Of a stretch of DNA of 32,215 bases, positions 7,076 through 14,485 are shown piece by piece. The notes beneath the pieces were generated by a model, which saw nothing but the letters and a program-made list of their open reading frames with translations, had not been told where the DNA came from and made no database searches. This DNA is from Candidatus Moraniibacteriota bacterium (GTDB taxonomy: Bacteria > Patescibacteriota > Minisyncoccia > Moranbacterales > GCA-2747515). The stretch is from the NCBI GenBank assembly GCA_020428995.1, contig JAGQLW010000011.1, positions 1-32,215 of the forward strand, written 5' to 3'. Numbering within the stretch: the first letter of the stretch is position 1; each line of letters starts with the position of its first letter. Position numbers and translations under genes: made by a program.

Positions 7076-8929
7076 ATGAACAGCAAAGATCAAAACACAC
7101 AGGAAATTGCGAGACTGATGAGACGGTGGATTGTTAAAATGACAACAAAAGCCGGGTCAGGTCATCCAACATCTTCACTCTCCGCGACTGATTTGATGGC
7201 CGTGTTATTCTTCAAAAACTTTTTTCTTTTTGATACGGATAACCCAGAAAACAAAAATAATGACAGATTAATTTTTTCAAAAGGACACGCCTCTCCATTA
7301 TTCTATGCGTTGTGGACGGCTGCAGGGCAGATCGAGGTCGAAGATTTGGAAGAGTATCGAGTGTTCAATAGTTTTTTGGAAGGTCATCCAACAAGACGGT
7401 TTTCTCTAACAGAAGCGCCAACTGGTTCATTGGGACAAGGGTTGTCAATTGGTCTAGGGATGGCACTGGCGGCAAAGAATTTGGACAAGTCCAACAGTCT
7501 AACATATGTCCTGTTGGGAGACAGTGAAATGGCAGAAGGATCAGTGTGGGAGGCAATGCAATTGGCGTCATACTATAAATTAGACAATCTAGTGGGGATT
7601 ATTGATGTGAATCGTTTGGGTCAAAGAGGAGAAACAATGTTAGGGGATGACACAGACACATACCAAGAACGATGTGAAGCATTTGGGTGGAACGTTATTG
7701 TGATAAACGGGCATGATCATGAAGAAATCACAAATGCCTATGCAAAAATAAAAGACGAAAACAAAACATCCAACAAGCCAACAATGATCATTGCAAAAAC
7801 GATCAAAGGAAAAGGGGTGTCTTTTCTGGAGGATAAAGATGATTGGCATGGCAAGGTGTTGTCAGAACAAGAGTGTGCGCAAGCACTGGAAGAGATTGGT
7901 GGTGTTGATGAAAAAATACGAGACGCACTCAAAAAACCAGGAATGTTAAGTCAGGAAAAAAGAAAAGAAGTTAAGCGAACACAAGACAGCATCTATTCAA
8001 CGGGTGAAAAAGTTTCAACAAGAGATTCATATGGAAACACACTCAGGCAGATAATAGAAGACGAAAGAGTGGTTGTCTTAGATGCCGAGGTAGGCAATTC
8101 AACGCGTTCAGAGAAGGCAAAAGAAGTGTGTCCAGAGCGATTTTTTGAAATGTTTATTGCGGAGCAAAACATGGTAGGGGTGGCAATAGGTTTGGCTCGT
8201 CGAGGATGGAAACCGTTTGTCTCAACATTTGCTGCGTTCTTTACGCGCGCTGCCGATCAGATTCGCATGGCACAATATGCACAGGTTCCGATAGTTTTTG
8301 TTGGGTCGCATGCTGGTGTGTCAATTGGGCAAGATGGTGCATCACAAATGGGGCTTGAAGATATCGCATTATTTCGTACAAAAATAGGTGCAACAGTATT
8401 GTGTCCAGCAGATGCTGTGGCGACACAGTCGCTAGCAAATCTTGCGTTGGAACAAGAATTAGTGACCTACATTCGTACTGCGCGGGAAAAGACATTAGTA
8501 ATCTACAATCCAGAAGAAGAATTTGTTGTTGGGGGGAGCAAGACTCTAAGAAATGGAGAAAATGACCAGGCAACAATTATTGCGACAGGCGTTGCGGTTT
8601 TTGAAGCACTGAAAGCACATGATATGCTCAAAGAAGGAGATGTTGACGTGCGTGTCATTGACGCATATAGCATCAAGCCGTTGGACAAAGAAACAATAAT
8701 CACCGCAGCGAAACAAACAAAAAATCTGATCGTTGTGGAAGATCATTATGAGGCTGGTGGGCTTGGTGAGGTGGTAATGAAAACAGTCACAGGAACAGGT
8801 GCGACATGTGAACATCTTTGTGTAAGAAAAACACCATGCAGTGGCGCACCAGAAGAACTTCGTGCTTACGAAGAAATTGACGCAAACGCAATTGTCAAAA
8901 AAGTAAAAGAATTTATAAATAAGGAATAA
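7076..8929 (+). CDS. tkt: Transketolase
   Basis: Thiamine-diphosphate enzyme moving two-carbon units between pentose, triose, tetrose and hexose phosphates. The product is 617 aa from ATG 7076. A TTG at 7025 would add an unlikely lysine-rich leader directly abutting the gnd stop. Visible features are SGHPTSSLSATDL near the N-terminus, the FSKGHASPLFYA histidine region, the ThDP-binding motif starting GDSEMAEGSVWEA and ending in IDVN, a pyrimidine domain with EMFIAEQNMVGVAIGLA, and a C-terminal domain with VEDHYEAGGLG. The enzyme is a single chain, although many small genomes split N and C halves. It lies between gnd and the LOG gene. Confidence 0.93.
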   Translation: MNSKDQNTQEIARLMRRWIVKMTTKAGSGHPTSSLSATDLMAVLFFKNFFLFDTDNPENKNNDRLIFSKGHASPLFYALWTAAGQIEVEDLEEYRVFNSFLEGHPTRRFSLTEAPTGSLGQGLSIGLGMALAAKNLDKSNSLTYVLLGDSEMAEGSVWEAMQLASYYKLDNLVGIIDVNRLGQRGETMLGDDTDTYQERCEAFGWNVIVINGHDHEEITNAYAKIKDENKTSNKPTMIIAKTIKGKGVSFLEDKDDWHGKVLSEQECAQALEEIGGVDEKIRDALKKPGMLSQEKRKEVKRTQDSIYSTGEKVSTRDSYGNTLRQIIEDERVVVLDAEVGNSTRSEKAKEVCPERFFEMFIAEQNMVGVAIGLARRGWKPFVSTFAAFFTRAADQIRMAQYAQVPIVFVGSHAGVSIGQDGASQMGLEDIALFRTKIGATVLCPADAVATQSLANLALEQELVTYIRTAREKTLVIYNPEEEFVVGGSKTLRNGENDQATIIATGVAVFEALKAHDMLKEGDVDVRVIDAYSIKPLDKETIITAAKQTKNLIVVEDHYEAGGLGEVVMKTVTGTGATCEHLCVRKTPCSGAPEELRAYEEIDANAIVKKVKEFINKE

Positions 8930-8952
8930 AGATTAAGAATAAAAAAAGAATT

Positions 8953-9699
8953 ATGAACGAAGAATCAAAAAAAGAATTAACCATCTCAATTGATGGAAAA
9001 GAAACACATGTATCTCTCGATCGTCAAAAAGAAATCCTCAATGCCCACAGTCATGGAGAGACATCGTGGAGAGTGTTTAAGATTATTGGTGAGTTCGTTA
9101 ATGGGTTTGAATTTTTGGAAAAGTATGGAAAGTCAGTCAGTTTTTTTGGAAGTGCGCGACAAGGGTTTGACTCATACATTTACAGAGAAGCATATGAACT
9201 GGCGCGTGACATGGCAAAGCTTGGATATGTTGTGTTTACGGGTGGTGGTCCTGGCGTGATGGAGGCAGCCAACAAAGGAGCTGCTGAACTGGGGGAAGGC
9301 AAGTCAGTTGGAATCAATATCAATCTCGGAGATGGAACAGGTCCAACCGAACGAAAGAATCAATATGTGGAAGAGTCAGCGGGTTTTGACTTTTTCTTTG
9401 TGCGAAAAGTTATCCTATCTTTCTCTTCACAAATTTATATTTTTTTCCCAGGTGGTTTTGGAACAATGGATGAATTGTTTGAGATGCTAACATTGATTCA
9501 AACAAAAAAAACAGCACCAATCCCAGTGATTCTGGTGGGAAAGGAATATTGGGAGCCACTTCTAGAATGGATCAGAACAACAATGTATGAGAAAAACAGC
9601 GCAATTAACAAAGAAGACATGGACATGTTTACGCTTGTGGACTCATCAGAAGAAGCATTAGAGTTTATCAAAACATGTGTGCTGAATGGAAAAGAATAA
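8953..9699 (+). CDS. LOG-family nucleotide 5'-monophosphate phosphoribohydrolase
   Basis: This 248-aa protein has the two LOG-family signatures: GGGPGVMEAANKGA (about residues 97-110) and PGGFGTMDELFE (about 171-182). Together they build the nucleotide-binding and catalytic site. Characterised LOG proteins cleave (cytokinin) nucleoside 5'-monophosphates to a base and ribose 5-phosphate. Older annotations call them lysine decarboxylase-like, which is not supported. An N-terminal extension of roughly 55 residues precedes the SVSFFGSAR strand. The gene sits between transketolase and 6-phosphogluconolactonase, so a plausible role is feeding ribose 5-phosphate from nucleotide breakdown into the pathway, or pathway-linked nucleotide housekeeping. 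The physiological substrate is unknown. Confidence 0.87.
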   Translation: MNEESKKELTISIDGKETHVSLDRQKEILNAHSHGETSWRVFKIIGEFVNGFEFLEKYGKSVSFFGSARQGFDSYIYREAYELARDMAKLGYVVFTGGGPGVMEAANKGAAELGEGKSVGININLGDGTGPTERKNQYVEESAGFDFFFVRKVILSFSSQIYIFFPGGFGTMDELFEMLTLIQTKKTAPIPVILVGKEYWEPLLEWIRTTMYEKNSAINKEDMDMFTLVDSSEEALEFIKTCVLNGKE

Positions 9700-9717
9700 T
9701 CCGTCTGCCTTATATCT

Positions 9718-10482
9718 ATGAAAATAGAAGAATGTAACAGCAAGGATGTAACAATACAAAAGGCTGCGCAAGACGTGACAAAAATTATCAACGAAGAAAC
9801 ACAAAGACCAATGCTTTTGTTGTGTGCTGGCGGGTCAGTGTTGGAAATGCTGGAAAGTGTTGTTGTTGGTGAAAACATGGAACATGTAACAGTCACAATT
9901 TTGGATGAGCGTTTCGAGAAGGGAAATCCGGAAATAAATAATTTTGCTCAACTCTCAAAGACAGGATTCTACAAAAAATTACAACAATCTCGAGGAAAGA
10001 CAATCGATTTGCAAATCAAAGAACATGAATCGATGCAGGAATACACAGATCGATTTGAAAAATCCCTTCATCAGTGGGGTGAACAGTATTCATATGGGTT
10101 AATAGCTGCAGTGGTTGGTATTGGGCATGACGGGCATATTGCAGGGATTTTTTCACAACCATATGAAGCAAGAGATCCACAATGGTTTCATGCGATGTTT
10201 GATAATCCCGAGAAGTGGGTGGTGGGATACCGTGTACCACACACAGAAAATCAGTTTACCAAGCGTGTAAGTGTTACGTTGTCATTTTTGCGAGTGCACG
10301 TGAAACAGGTGGTGGCATATGCTGTTGGAGCTCATAAGGAAGATGCAATAAAAAAATTACTAATAGAGCCATCGGTGTTGTGTGACGCACCAGCGCGTAT
10401 CTTGAATGAAATGACAGATGTGACGCTGTACACAGACGCCACAATAGATCAGACAGTAGCGCAGGATTCAAACATTATTTAG
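9718..10482 (+). CDS. pgl: 6-phosphogluconolactonase (SugarP isomerase-like, DevB type)
   Basis: Hydrolyses 6-phosphogluconolactone made by Zwf. The 254-aa protein has the NagB/Pgl fold signature: a LLCAGGSVLEML phosphate loop, TILDERF (the DER of the lactonase family), and VVGIGHDGHIAGIFS, which corresponds to the classic GMGxDGHTASLFP active-site segment. It is similar in length to DevB proteins (about 230-250 aa). The position between the LOG gene and transaldolase completes the oxidative branch. The ATG follows an 18-base gap with no ribosome-binding motif. Glucosamine-6-phosphate deaminase is the main alternative, but the DER motif and the context favour lactonase. Confidence 0.88.
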   Translation: MKIEECNSKDVTIQKAAQDVTKIINEETQRPMLLLCAGGSVLEMLESVVVGENMEHVTVTILDERFEKGNPEINNFAQLSKTGFYKKLQQSRGKTIDLQIKEHESMQEYTDRFEKSLHQWGEQYSYGLIAAVVGIGHDGHIAGIFSQPYEARDPQWFHAMFDNPEKWVVGYRVPHTENQFTKRVSVTLSFLRVHVKQVVAYAVGAHKEDAIKKLLIEPSVLCDAPARILNEMTDVTLYTDATIDQTVAQDSNII

Positions 10483-10491
10483 ACAAAGACC

Positions 10492-11328
10492 ATGAGAACA
10501 AAAATCTTTCTCGACTCAGGCGATCCACAAGAGACACAAAAAATCATGAAGGTGTTGGAGCGCCTTGATGGACAGACAACAAATCCATCACTGGTGGCAA
10601 AAAATCCACAAGCAAAGAAGTTGACGGCACAAGGAAAGAAAATGACACAAGAAGAAGTAATGAATCTTTACAAGTCAATTATCCAAGAGATTTCGACAAT
10701 CATGCCAAACAAATCCATATCCATTGAAGTGCCGGCAGATACGGAGACGCCAGCAAAAGAAATGATTGAAACAGCACGAGAGATGAATATGTGGACGACG
10801 AACGCACACATAAAACTGCCCATCACAAGTGCAGGATTGGAGACTGCATACGGACTTGTCAAAGAGGGAATAAATGTAAATATGACACTGTGCTTCTCCC
10901 AGGAACAAGCTGCAGCAGTGCACGCAGCAACACAAGGGGCAAAGAAAGGGCAAGTGTTTGTGTCCTCGTTTGTTGGCGGGCTTGATGATATTGGCTTGGA
11001 CGGTGTGTCGTTACTCAAAAATATCAACACAATGTTTCAAAGCGTCAGTTCTCATGTTGAAGTTCTTGCCGCAAGTGTCAGAGACATACGGCGCATGGAA
11101 GAAATTTTGGCAACAGAGGTGGATATCATCACGGTGCCATATGAAACACTACAACAGTATAAAAAAAGAGTTAGCACGGAAGCGGTGGAAGAAGAAACGA
11201 AATTGGAGACAATCAAATATCAAGAAATCGACATGGAGAAGTCTTGGAATCAATATAATATCTCACACGAGCTAACAACAAAAGGATTGCAAAAGTTTGC
11301 TGACGATTGGAAAAAGATGATGCAGTAA
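10492..11328 (+). CDS. tal: Transaldolase (TalC/FSA-like, extended)
   Basis: Schiff-base aldolase transferring dihydroxyacetone units between sugar phosphates in the non-oxidative branch. The 278-aa barrel shows the short-form transaldolase signature: IFLDSGD with Asp8, TTNPSL with Asn31, and the Schiff-base lysine Lys108 in HIKLPIT. Also present are MTLCFSQEQAAAV, a VSSFVGGLDDIGLDG segment and VLAASVRDIRR. Short forms are typically 212-225 aa, so an extension near residues 38-62 and a C-terminal helical tail make this one longer. It starts 9 bases after pgl. With rpiB, rpe and tkt it closes the non-oxidative cycle. Confidence 0.9.
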   Translation: MRTKIFLDSGDPQETQKIMKVLERLDGQTTNPSLVAKNPQAKKLTAQGKKMTQEEVMNLYKSIIQEISTIMPNKSISIEVPADTETPAKEMIETAREMNMWTTNAHIKLPITSAGLETAYGLVKEGINVNMTLCFSQEQAAAVHAATQGAKKGQVFVSSFVGGLDDIGLDGVSLLKNINTMFQSVSSHVEVLAASVRDIRRMEEILATEVDIITVPYETLQQYKKRVSTEAVEEETKLETIKYQEIDMEKSWNQYNISHELTTKGLQKFADDWKKMMQ

Positions 11329-11365
11329 AAAACACAAAAGACAATAACAAGACCAAAAATTCAGT

Positions 11366-12211
11366 ATGCATATTATTACCAAGACAACTGGAGACAAAGA
11401 ACAATTCTCACAAAAAAAATTAGAGAGGTCACTCAGGCGTGCTGGGGCTAGCAAGAAAGTCGCAAAAGATATTGTGGAAAAAGCAATACAACAACAAGAA
11501 GATTTTCGCACAACACAGGATGTTCATCGATTTGCACTGCGCCTGCTCAAACAAAAAGAGCGTCCTGTTGCGGGGCGGTACAATCTGAAAACAGCGATTA
11601 TGGACATGGGACCTTCAGGGTACCCATTCGAAAAATTCGTGGCAGAGATTTTCCGTGCTCAGGGATATGAAACGGAGACAAATTTGATTTTGAAGGGACG
11701 GTGTGTGAATCATGAAATAGACGTCTTGGCACAAAATGACACCGAAGCACACATTATTGAATGCAAATTTCACAACAACAAAGGAGTGAAGTCAGATGTA
11801 AAAACAGCACTCTATGTAAAGGCGCGATATGATGACCTTGTGGAGGGTCGAAAGGATAATCCGTCTGCATCTGGCGAGAAGAAAACGGATATGTGGATTG
11901 TGACAAACACATTGTTTACACAAGACGCCTTAAAATATGCAAAGTGCAGTGGGGTGTCAATGATGAGTTGGGGGTATCCGGGAGAGGAAAGCCTTGCGCG
12001 GATGGTGGACAAATTAAAACTACATCCAATCACGGCATTAACACGCATTAGTCGTGGTCAAAAACAACGATTGGCTGAAAGCGGTTTGGTGCTGTGTCGT
12101 GACGTGAGAGAAAAAAGATCATTGCTCAAACAAGCAGGAATCAAGCAAAGAGATGAAGAAAAAGTAATTGGAGAAGCAGAAGCAATATGTGCGCTTGAAG
12201 TGTTAATTTAA
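11366..12211 (+). CDS. ATP-cone plus Mrr-like PD-(D/E)xK nuclease domain protein
   Basis: This 281-aa protein has two recognisable parts. Residues about 1-85 form an ATP-cone (MHIITKTTGDKEQFSQKKL and RYNLKTAIMDMGPSG), the nucleotide-sensing domain found in ribonucleotide reductase and NrdR. Residues about 88-215 form a restriction-endonuclease-like domain: FEKFVAEIFRAQGYE, then EIDVLAQ and IIECKFH, giving the D...ExK catalytic signature. The C-terminus (about 225-281) looks like a helix-hairpin-helix DNA-binding module (ITALTRISRGQKQRLAESG). Such proteins are widespread but uncharacterised. It stands in the pentose phosphate operon, away from any methyltransferase, so a housekeeping DNA repair or nucleotide-responsive role is more likely than restriction. 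It starts 37 bases after tal. Confidence 0.82.
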   Translation: MHIITKTTGDKEQFSQKKLERSLRRAGASKKVAKDIVEKAIQQQEDFRTTQDVHRFALRLLKQKERPVAGRYNLKTAIMDMGPSGYPFEKFVAEIFRAQGYETETNLILKGRCVNHEIDVLAQNDTEAHIIECKFHNNKGVKSDVKTALYVKARYDDLVEGRKDNPSASGEKKTDMWIVTNTLFTQDALKYAKCSGVSMMSWGYPGEESLARMVDKLKLHPITALTRISRGQKQRLAESGLVLCRDVREKRSLLKQAGIKQRDEEKVIGEAEAICALEVLI

Positions 12212-12225
12212 AGAGTAAGCAAGTA

Positions 12226-12906
12226 ATGCATAAGAAAAGCATGAAGAAAAAAGGATTAATTCTCTTGGATTTTGACCATACGATATTTAACACGACATTG
12301 TTTGTGCGGTTGCTCAAGGATGCACTCAAGCCATTGGGAGTAACGGAAGAAGAATTTGGACAAAAGCGAGAATATTTGAAAGACTGTTGTGCTGTTGTGG
12401 ATATTGATTCATTCACACTACAGTTATCCTCGCCATACAAAAAAGAGATGCACGATGCGATTCATCATGTGATTGAACAATATGGGCACTCGCTTGTCTT
12501 CAAAGACGCCTTGGTATTTATACGGCGACACACGGCCATGGGGTGGGATATTGTGATCGTTACTAAGGGAAATTACGAGCTCCAAACAGAAAAAATTGCT
12601 CACAGCGGACTTCCAGAAGAAGTGGGGGTCGTTATTACACAAGAAAGAAAAGACAAGGCAATTGCACATATTGTGGAGAAATATGATGTAATTCATTTTG
12701 TTGATGACAAAGCACAACATATTGATGAAGTAAAAAAAGCCTTTCCAAAAATCATTACACACTTTATTAAACGTCCAGAAGATATGCCTTACGGAAACGA
12801 AGACAGTCAATGTGGATGTGCAGATGATGTCATTCTTGATCTGGTGTGGACCATTGGAGAAGGTGTGCAAAACATGCAAGGAAATGGGCATGGACCATTC
12901 AAGTGA
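12226..12906 (+). CDS. HAD-superfamily phosphatase-like hydrolase
   Basis: This 226-aa protein carries the HAD motifs: nucleophile and acid Asp15/Asp17 in LLDFDHTIFN, motif II threonine in IVIVTKGN, a lysine-bearing QERKDKAIAH region (motif III) and the acidic HFVDDKAQHI (motif IV). The cap is helical and inserted after motif I, as in type C1 members. Substrate cannot be told. A small phosphorylated metabolite is likely, given the sugar-phosphate operon it closes. A second in-frame ATG at 12241 would trim five residues and is equally plausible. Near the C-terminus a CGCADD-like segment could bind metal. The gene ends with TGA, one of several natural UGA stops in the window. Confidence 0.82.
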   Translation: MHKKSMKKKGLILLDFDHTIFNTTLFVRLLKDALKPLGVTEEEFGQKREYLKDCCAVVDIDSFTLQLSSPYKKEMHDAIHHVIEQYGHSLVFKDALVFIRRHTAMGWDIVIVTKGNYELQTEKIAHSGLPEEVGVVITQERKDKAIAHIVEKYDVIHFVDDKAQHIDEVKKAFPKIITHFIKRPEDMPYGNEDSQCGCADDVILDLVWTIGEGVQNMQGNGHGPFK

Positions 12907-12972
12907 CAAAGAAGGTTGATTTTTTCAAAGAATTTTGTTAGCCTGAATAAGTCAAAAAAAGTAAAGAAACAT

Positions 12973-13044
12973 GGCGGCTATCGTTCAATGGTAGGACATC
13001 AGGTTGTGGTCCTGAGAATGAGGGTTCAATTCCCTCTAGTCGCC
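12973..13044 (+). tRNA. tRNA-His (anticodon GTG)
   Basis: The cloverleaf folds cleanly. Acceptor stem is 12974-12980 with 13037-13043, including one G-T pair. The D arm is GTTC/GGAC, the anticodon stem TCAGG/CCTGA with loop TTGTGGT (GTG at 34-36), and the T arm GAGGG-TTCAATT-CCCTC. The genome encodes the histidine-specific extra G(-1) at 12973, opposite discriminator C73 at 13044. CCA is not encoded. The 3' end is duplicated downstream (see the 13155 repeat). Confidence 0.95.
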
Positions 13045-13066
13045 CAAATTGAACCGGGAAATTGGT

Positions 13067-13088
13067 CGGGAAAAAAGGGGTTTTCCCG
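13067..13088 (+). terminator. Perfect hairpin after tRNA-His
   Basis: CGGGAAAA (13067-13074) pairs with TTTTCCCG (13081-13088) around the loop AAGGGG. The stem ends in TTTTCCCG rather than a free T-tract, so it may be a processing hairpin rather than an efficient terminator. Confidence 0.4.
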
Positions 13089-13129
13089 TAGCGGAAGTAT
13101 TGAAATCACCGGGTTTCAAAGAGCGCCTG

Positions 13130-13144
13130 TCCGCCTCTGGCGGG
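13130..13144. repeat. GC-rich short palindrome
   Basis: CCGCC (13131-13135) and GGCGG (13139-13143) flank TCT. This compact GC-rich palindrome stands out from the AT-rich surroundings and lies between the two copies of the tRNA-His 3' end. I saw no second copy in the window. Confidence 0.5.
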
Positions 13145-13154
13145 AAGCGAGTGA

Positions 13155-13172
13155 AATTCCCTCTAGTCGCCC
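13155..13172 (+). repeat. Perfect 18-bp copy of the tRNA-His 3' end
   Basis: The 18 bases at 13155-13172 match 13028-13045, which cover part of the T loop, the T stem 3' strand, the acceptor 3' strand and one base beyond. The two copies are direct and 127 bases apart. The segment between has no gene. Such tRNA 3'-end copies are what site-specific integrases leave behind as att sites, but a partial tRNA duplication would look the same. Confidence 0.75.
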
Positions 13173-13189
13173 TAACAGAGACTGAAAAA

Positions 13190-13218
13190 ACTGACCTTTT
13201 CACAGGTCAGTTTTTTTT
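13190..13218 (+). terminator. Rho-independent terminator
   Basis: ACTGACCT (13190-13197) pairs perfectly with AGGTCAGT (13204-13211), followed by eight T residues (13211-13218). It ends the tRNA-His transcript and probably any read-through from the pentose phosphate operon. An A-run before the stem gives weaker reverse-strand activity. Confidence 0.9.
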
Positions 13219-13494
13219 ATTTCAAACAAAATGCCCGCAAACAGATCACGGGAAGAGAGGTTATATGTTAGAAAGAGGTCAGGAAACAGATATTAGATGT
13301 AATAATATCAAGCGTTGTCACCATGCATTTAAGAATAAACTGTTACTCATTCAATTTTTATCATTTAATTGGGGTCTGTAAACTTTAACTTACCCCAAAA
13401 GTGCAAAATGGTGTGGATATCCAAAACATTTATAAGAAAATCACACCGTGATATAATATGAAAACGGTTCAGAAATATAAAAAATAAGAAAAAT
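13219..13494 (+). promoter_or_regulatory. Intergenic region with candidate -10 for the exchanger gene
   Basis: No credible gene lies in this stretch. A TATAAT hexamer is present at 13452-13457. The six bases at the correct distance upstream (13429-13434, TTTATA) are only a weak -35. The leader to ATG 13495 would be about 30 bases, A-rich and without a Shine-Dalgarno motif. Confidence 0.45.
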
Positions 13495-14460
13495 ATGACG
13501 ATATTTATTGCAATCATCCTCGTGATTGCCGGACTTGCAATTCTCATTGGAGGAGCGGAAGTGATGGTGCGTGGTTCAGCATCAATTGCCAGAAAAATGG
13601 GAATTTCACCATTGGTGGTGGGGCTCACTATTGTGGCGTTTGGAACATCGGCACCAGAACTCATTGTGAACATTTTGGCAGCAATGCAAGGAAACACTGA
13701 TCTGGCAATTGGAAATGTGATTGGGTCAAACATTTCCAACATTCTTTTAATTCTTGGTATCGCGGCACTCGTTGCGCCACTGGCAGTGCAAAAAAGCACG
13801 GTATGGAAGGAAATTCCACTGGCACTTTTGGCAGCTGTGATAGTCTTGTTTATTGGAAACGATAGTATTATTGATGGGGTGAATTTCAACGCCATCACAC
13901 GAACAGACGGATTGATGCTTGTGAGTATCTTTGCTATTTTTATCTACTACACATTTGGCATTGCAAAGAATAATAGCAAAAAAGATGATGATGATGTAAA
14001 AATTTATCCAAACTCACGCGCGATAGTATTTATCATCATAGGAATCATCGGACTATTTTTTGGTGGAAAAATCCTTGTTGACAATGCAATTACATTAGCG
14101 CAAGCAGCGGGGCTTTCTGACGCACTTATTGGACTGACGGTTGTGGCAATCGGAACATCTCTACCAGAACTAGTCACCTCAGTAATTGCTGCAATGAAAA
14201 AACAAGCGGATATTGCGGTTGGAAACATTGTTGGTTCAAACATTTTTAATGTGCTGTGGATTCTTGGGGCAAGTTCTCTGATCACAAAATTGCCATTTAA
14301 CGAGAAATTGAATCAAGATGTCATGATGAACATTGCGGCAACAATAATGTTGTTTACCTTCATGTTTATTGGCACACGACATAAGATTGATCGGTGGAAC
14401 GGAGCATTGTTTCTCGGAATGTATATTGTATACATAGGGGCAATCATCTTTCGAAACTAA
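13495..14460 (+). CDS. Na+/Ca2+ exchanger family (CaCA, YrbG-like) antiporter
   Basis: This 321-aa inner-membrane antiporter has about ten hydrophobic segments in two inverted halves. Each half carries the alpha-repeat of the family: VAFGTSAPELIVN near residues 44-56 and VAIGTSLPELVTS near 218-230, each followed by GNVIGSN or GNIVGSN. The Glu residues in SAPEL and SLPEL are the expected cation ligands. The hydrophilic linker around residues 155-172 (KNNSKKDDDD) is short, so there is no calcium-sensing domain, consistent with bacterial members. It stands alone between a terminator and the trehalose module. Sodium versus proton coupling cannot be decided from sequence. Confidence 0.92.
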   Translation: MTIFIAIILVIAGLAILIGGAEVMVRGSASIARKMGISPLVVGLTIVAFGTSAPELIVNILAAMQGNTDLAIGNVIGSNISNILLILGIAALVAPLAVQKSTVWKEIPLALLAAVIVLFIGNDSIIDGVNFNAITRTDGLMLVSIFAIFIYYTFGIAKNNSKKDDDDVKIYPNSRAIVFIIIGIIGLFFGGKILVDNAITLAQAAGLSDALIGLTVVAIGTSLPELVTSVIAAMKKQADIAVGNIVGSNIFNVLWILGASSLITKLPFNEKLNQDVMMNIAATIMLFTFMFIGTRHKIDRWNGALFLGMYIVYIGAIIFRN

Positions 14461-14485
14461 GAAGTAATTTCTGAAAAAGAAAAAT

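Noticed and set aside
13049-13381. 110-codon open frame after tRNA-His
   Set aside because: It runs through the tRNA 3'-end repeat, hairpins and a strong terminator, so it is not a credible gene.
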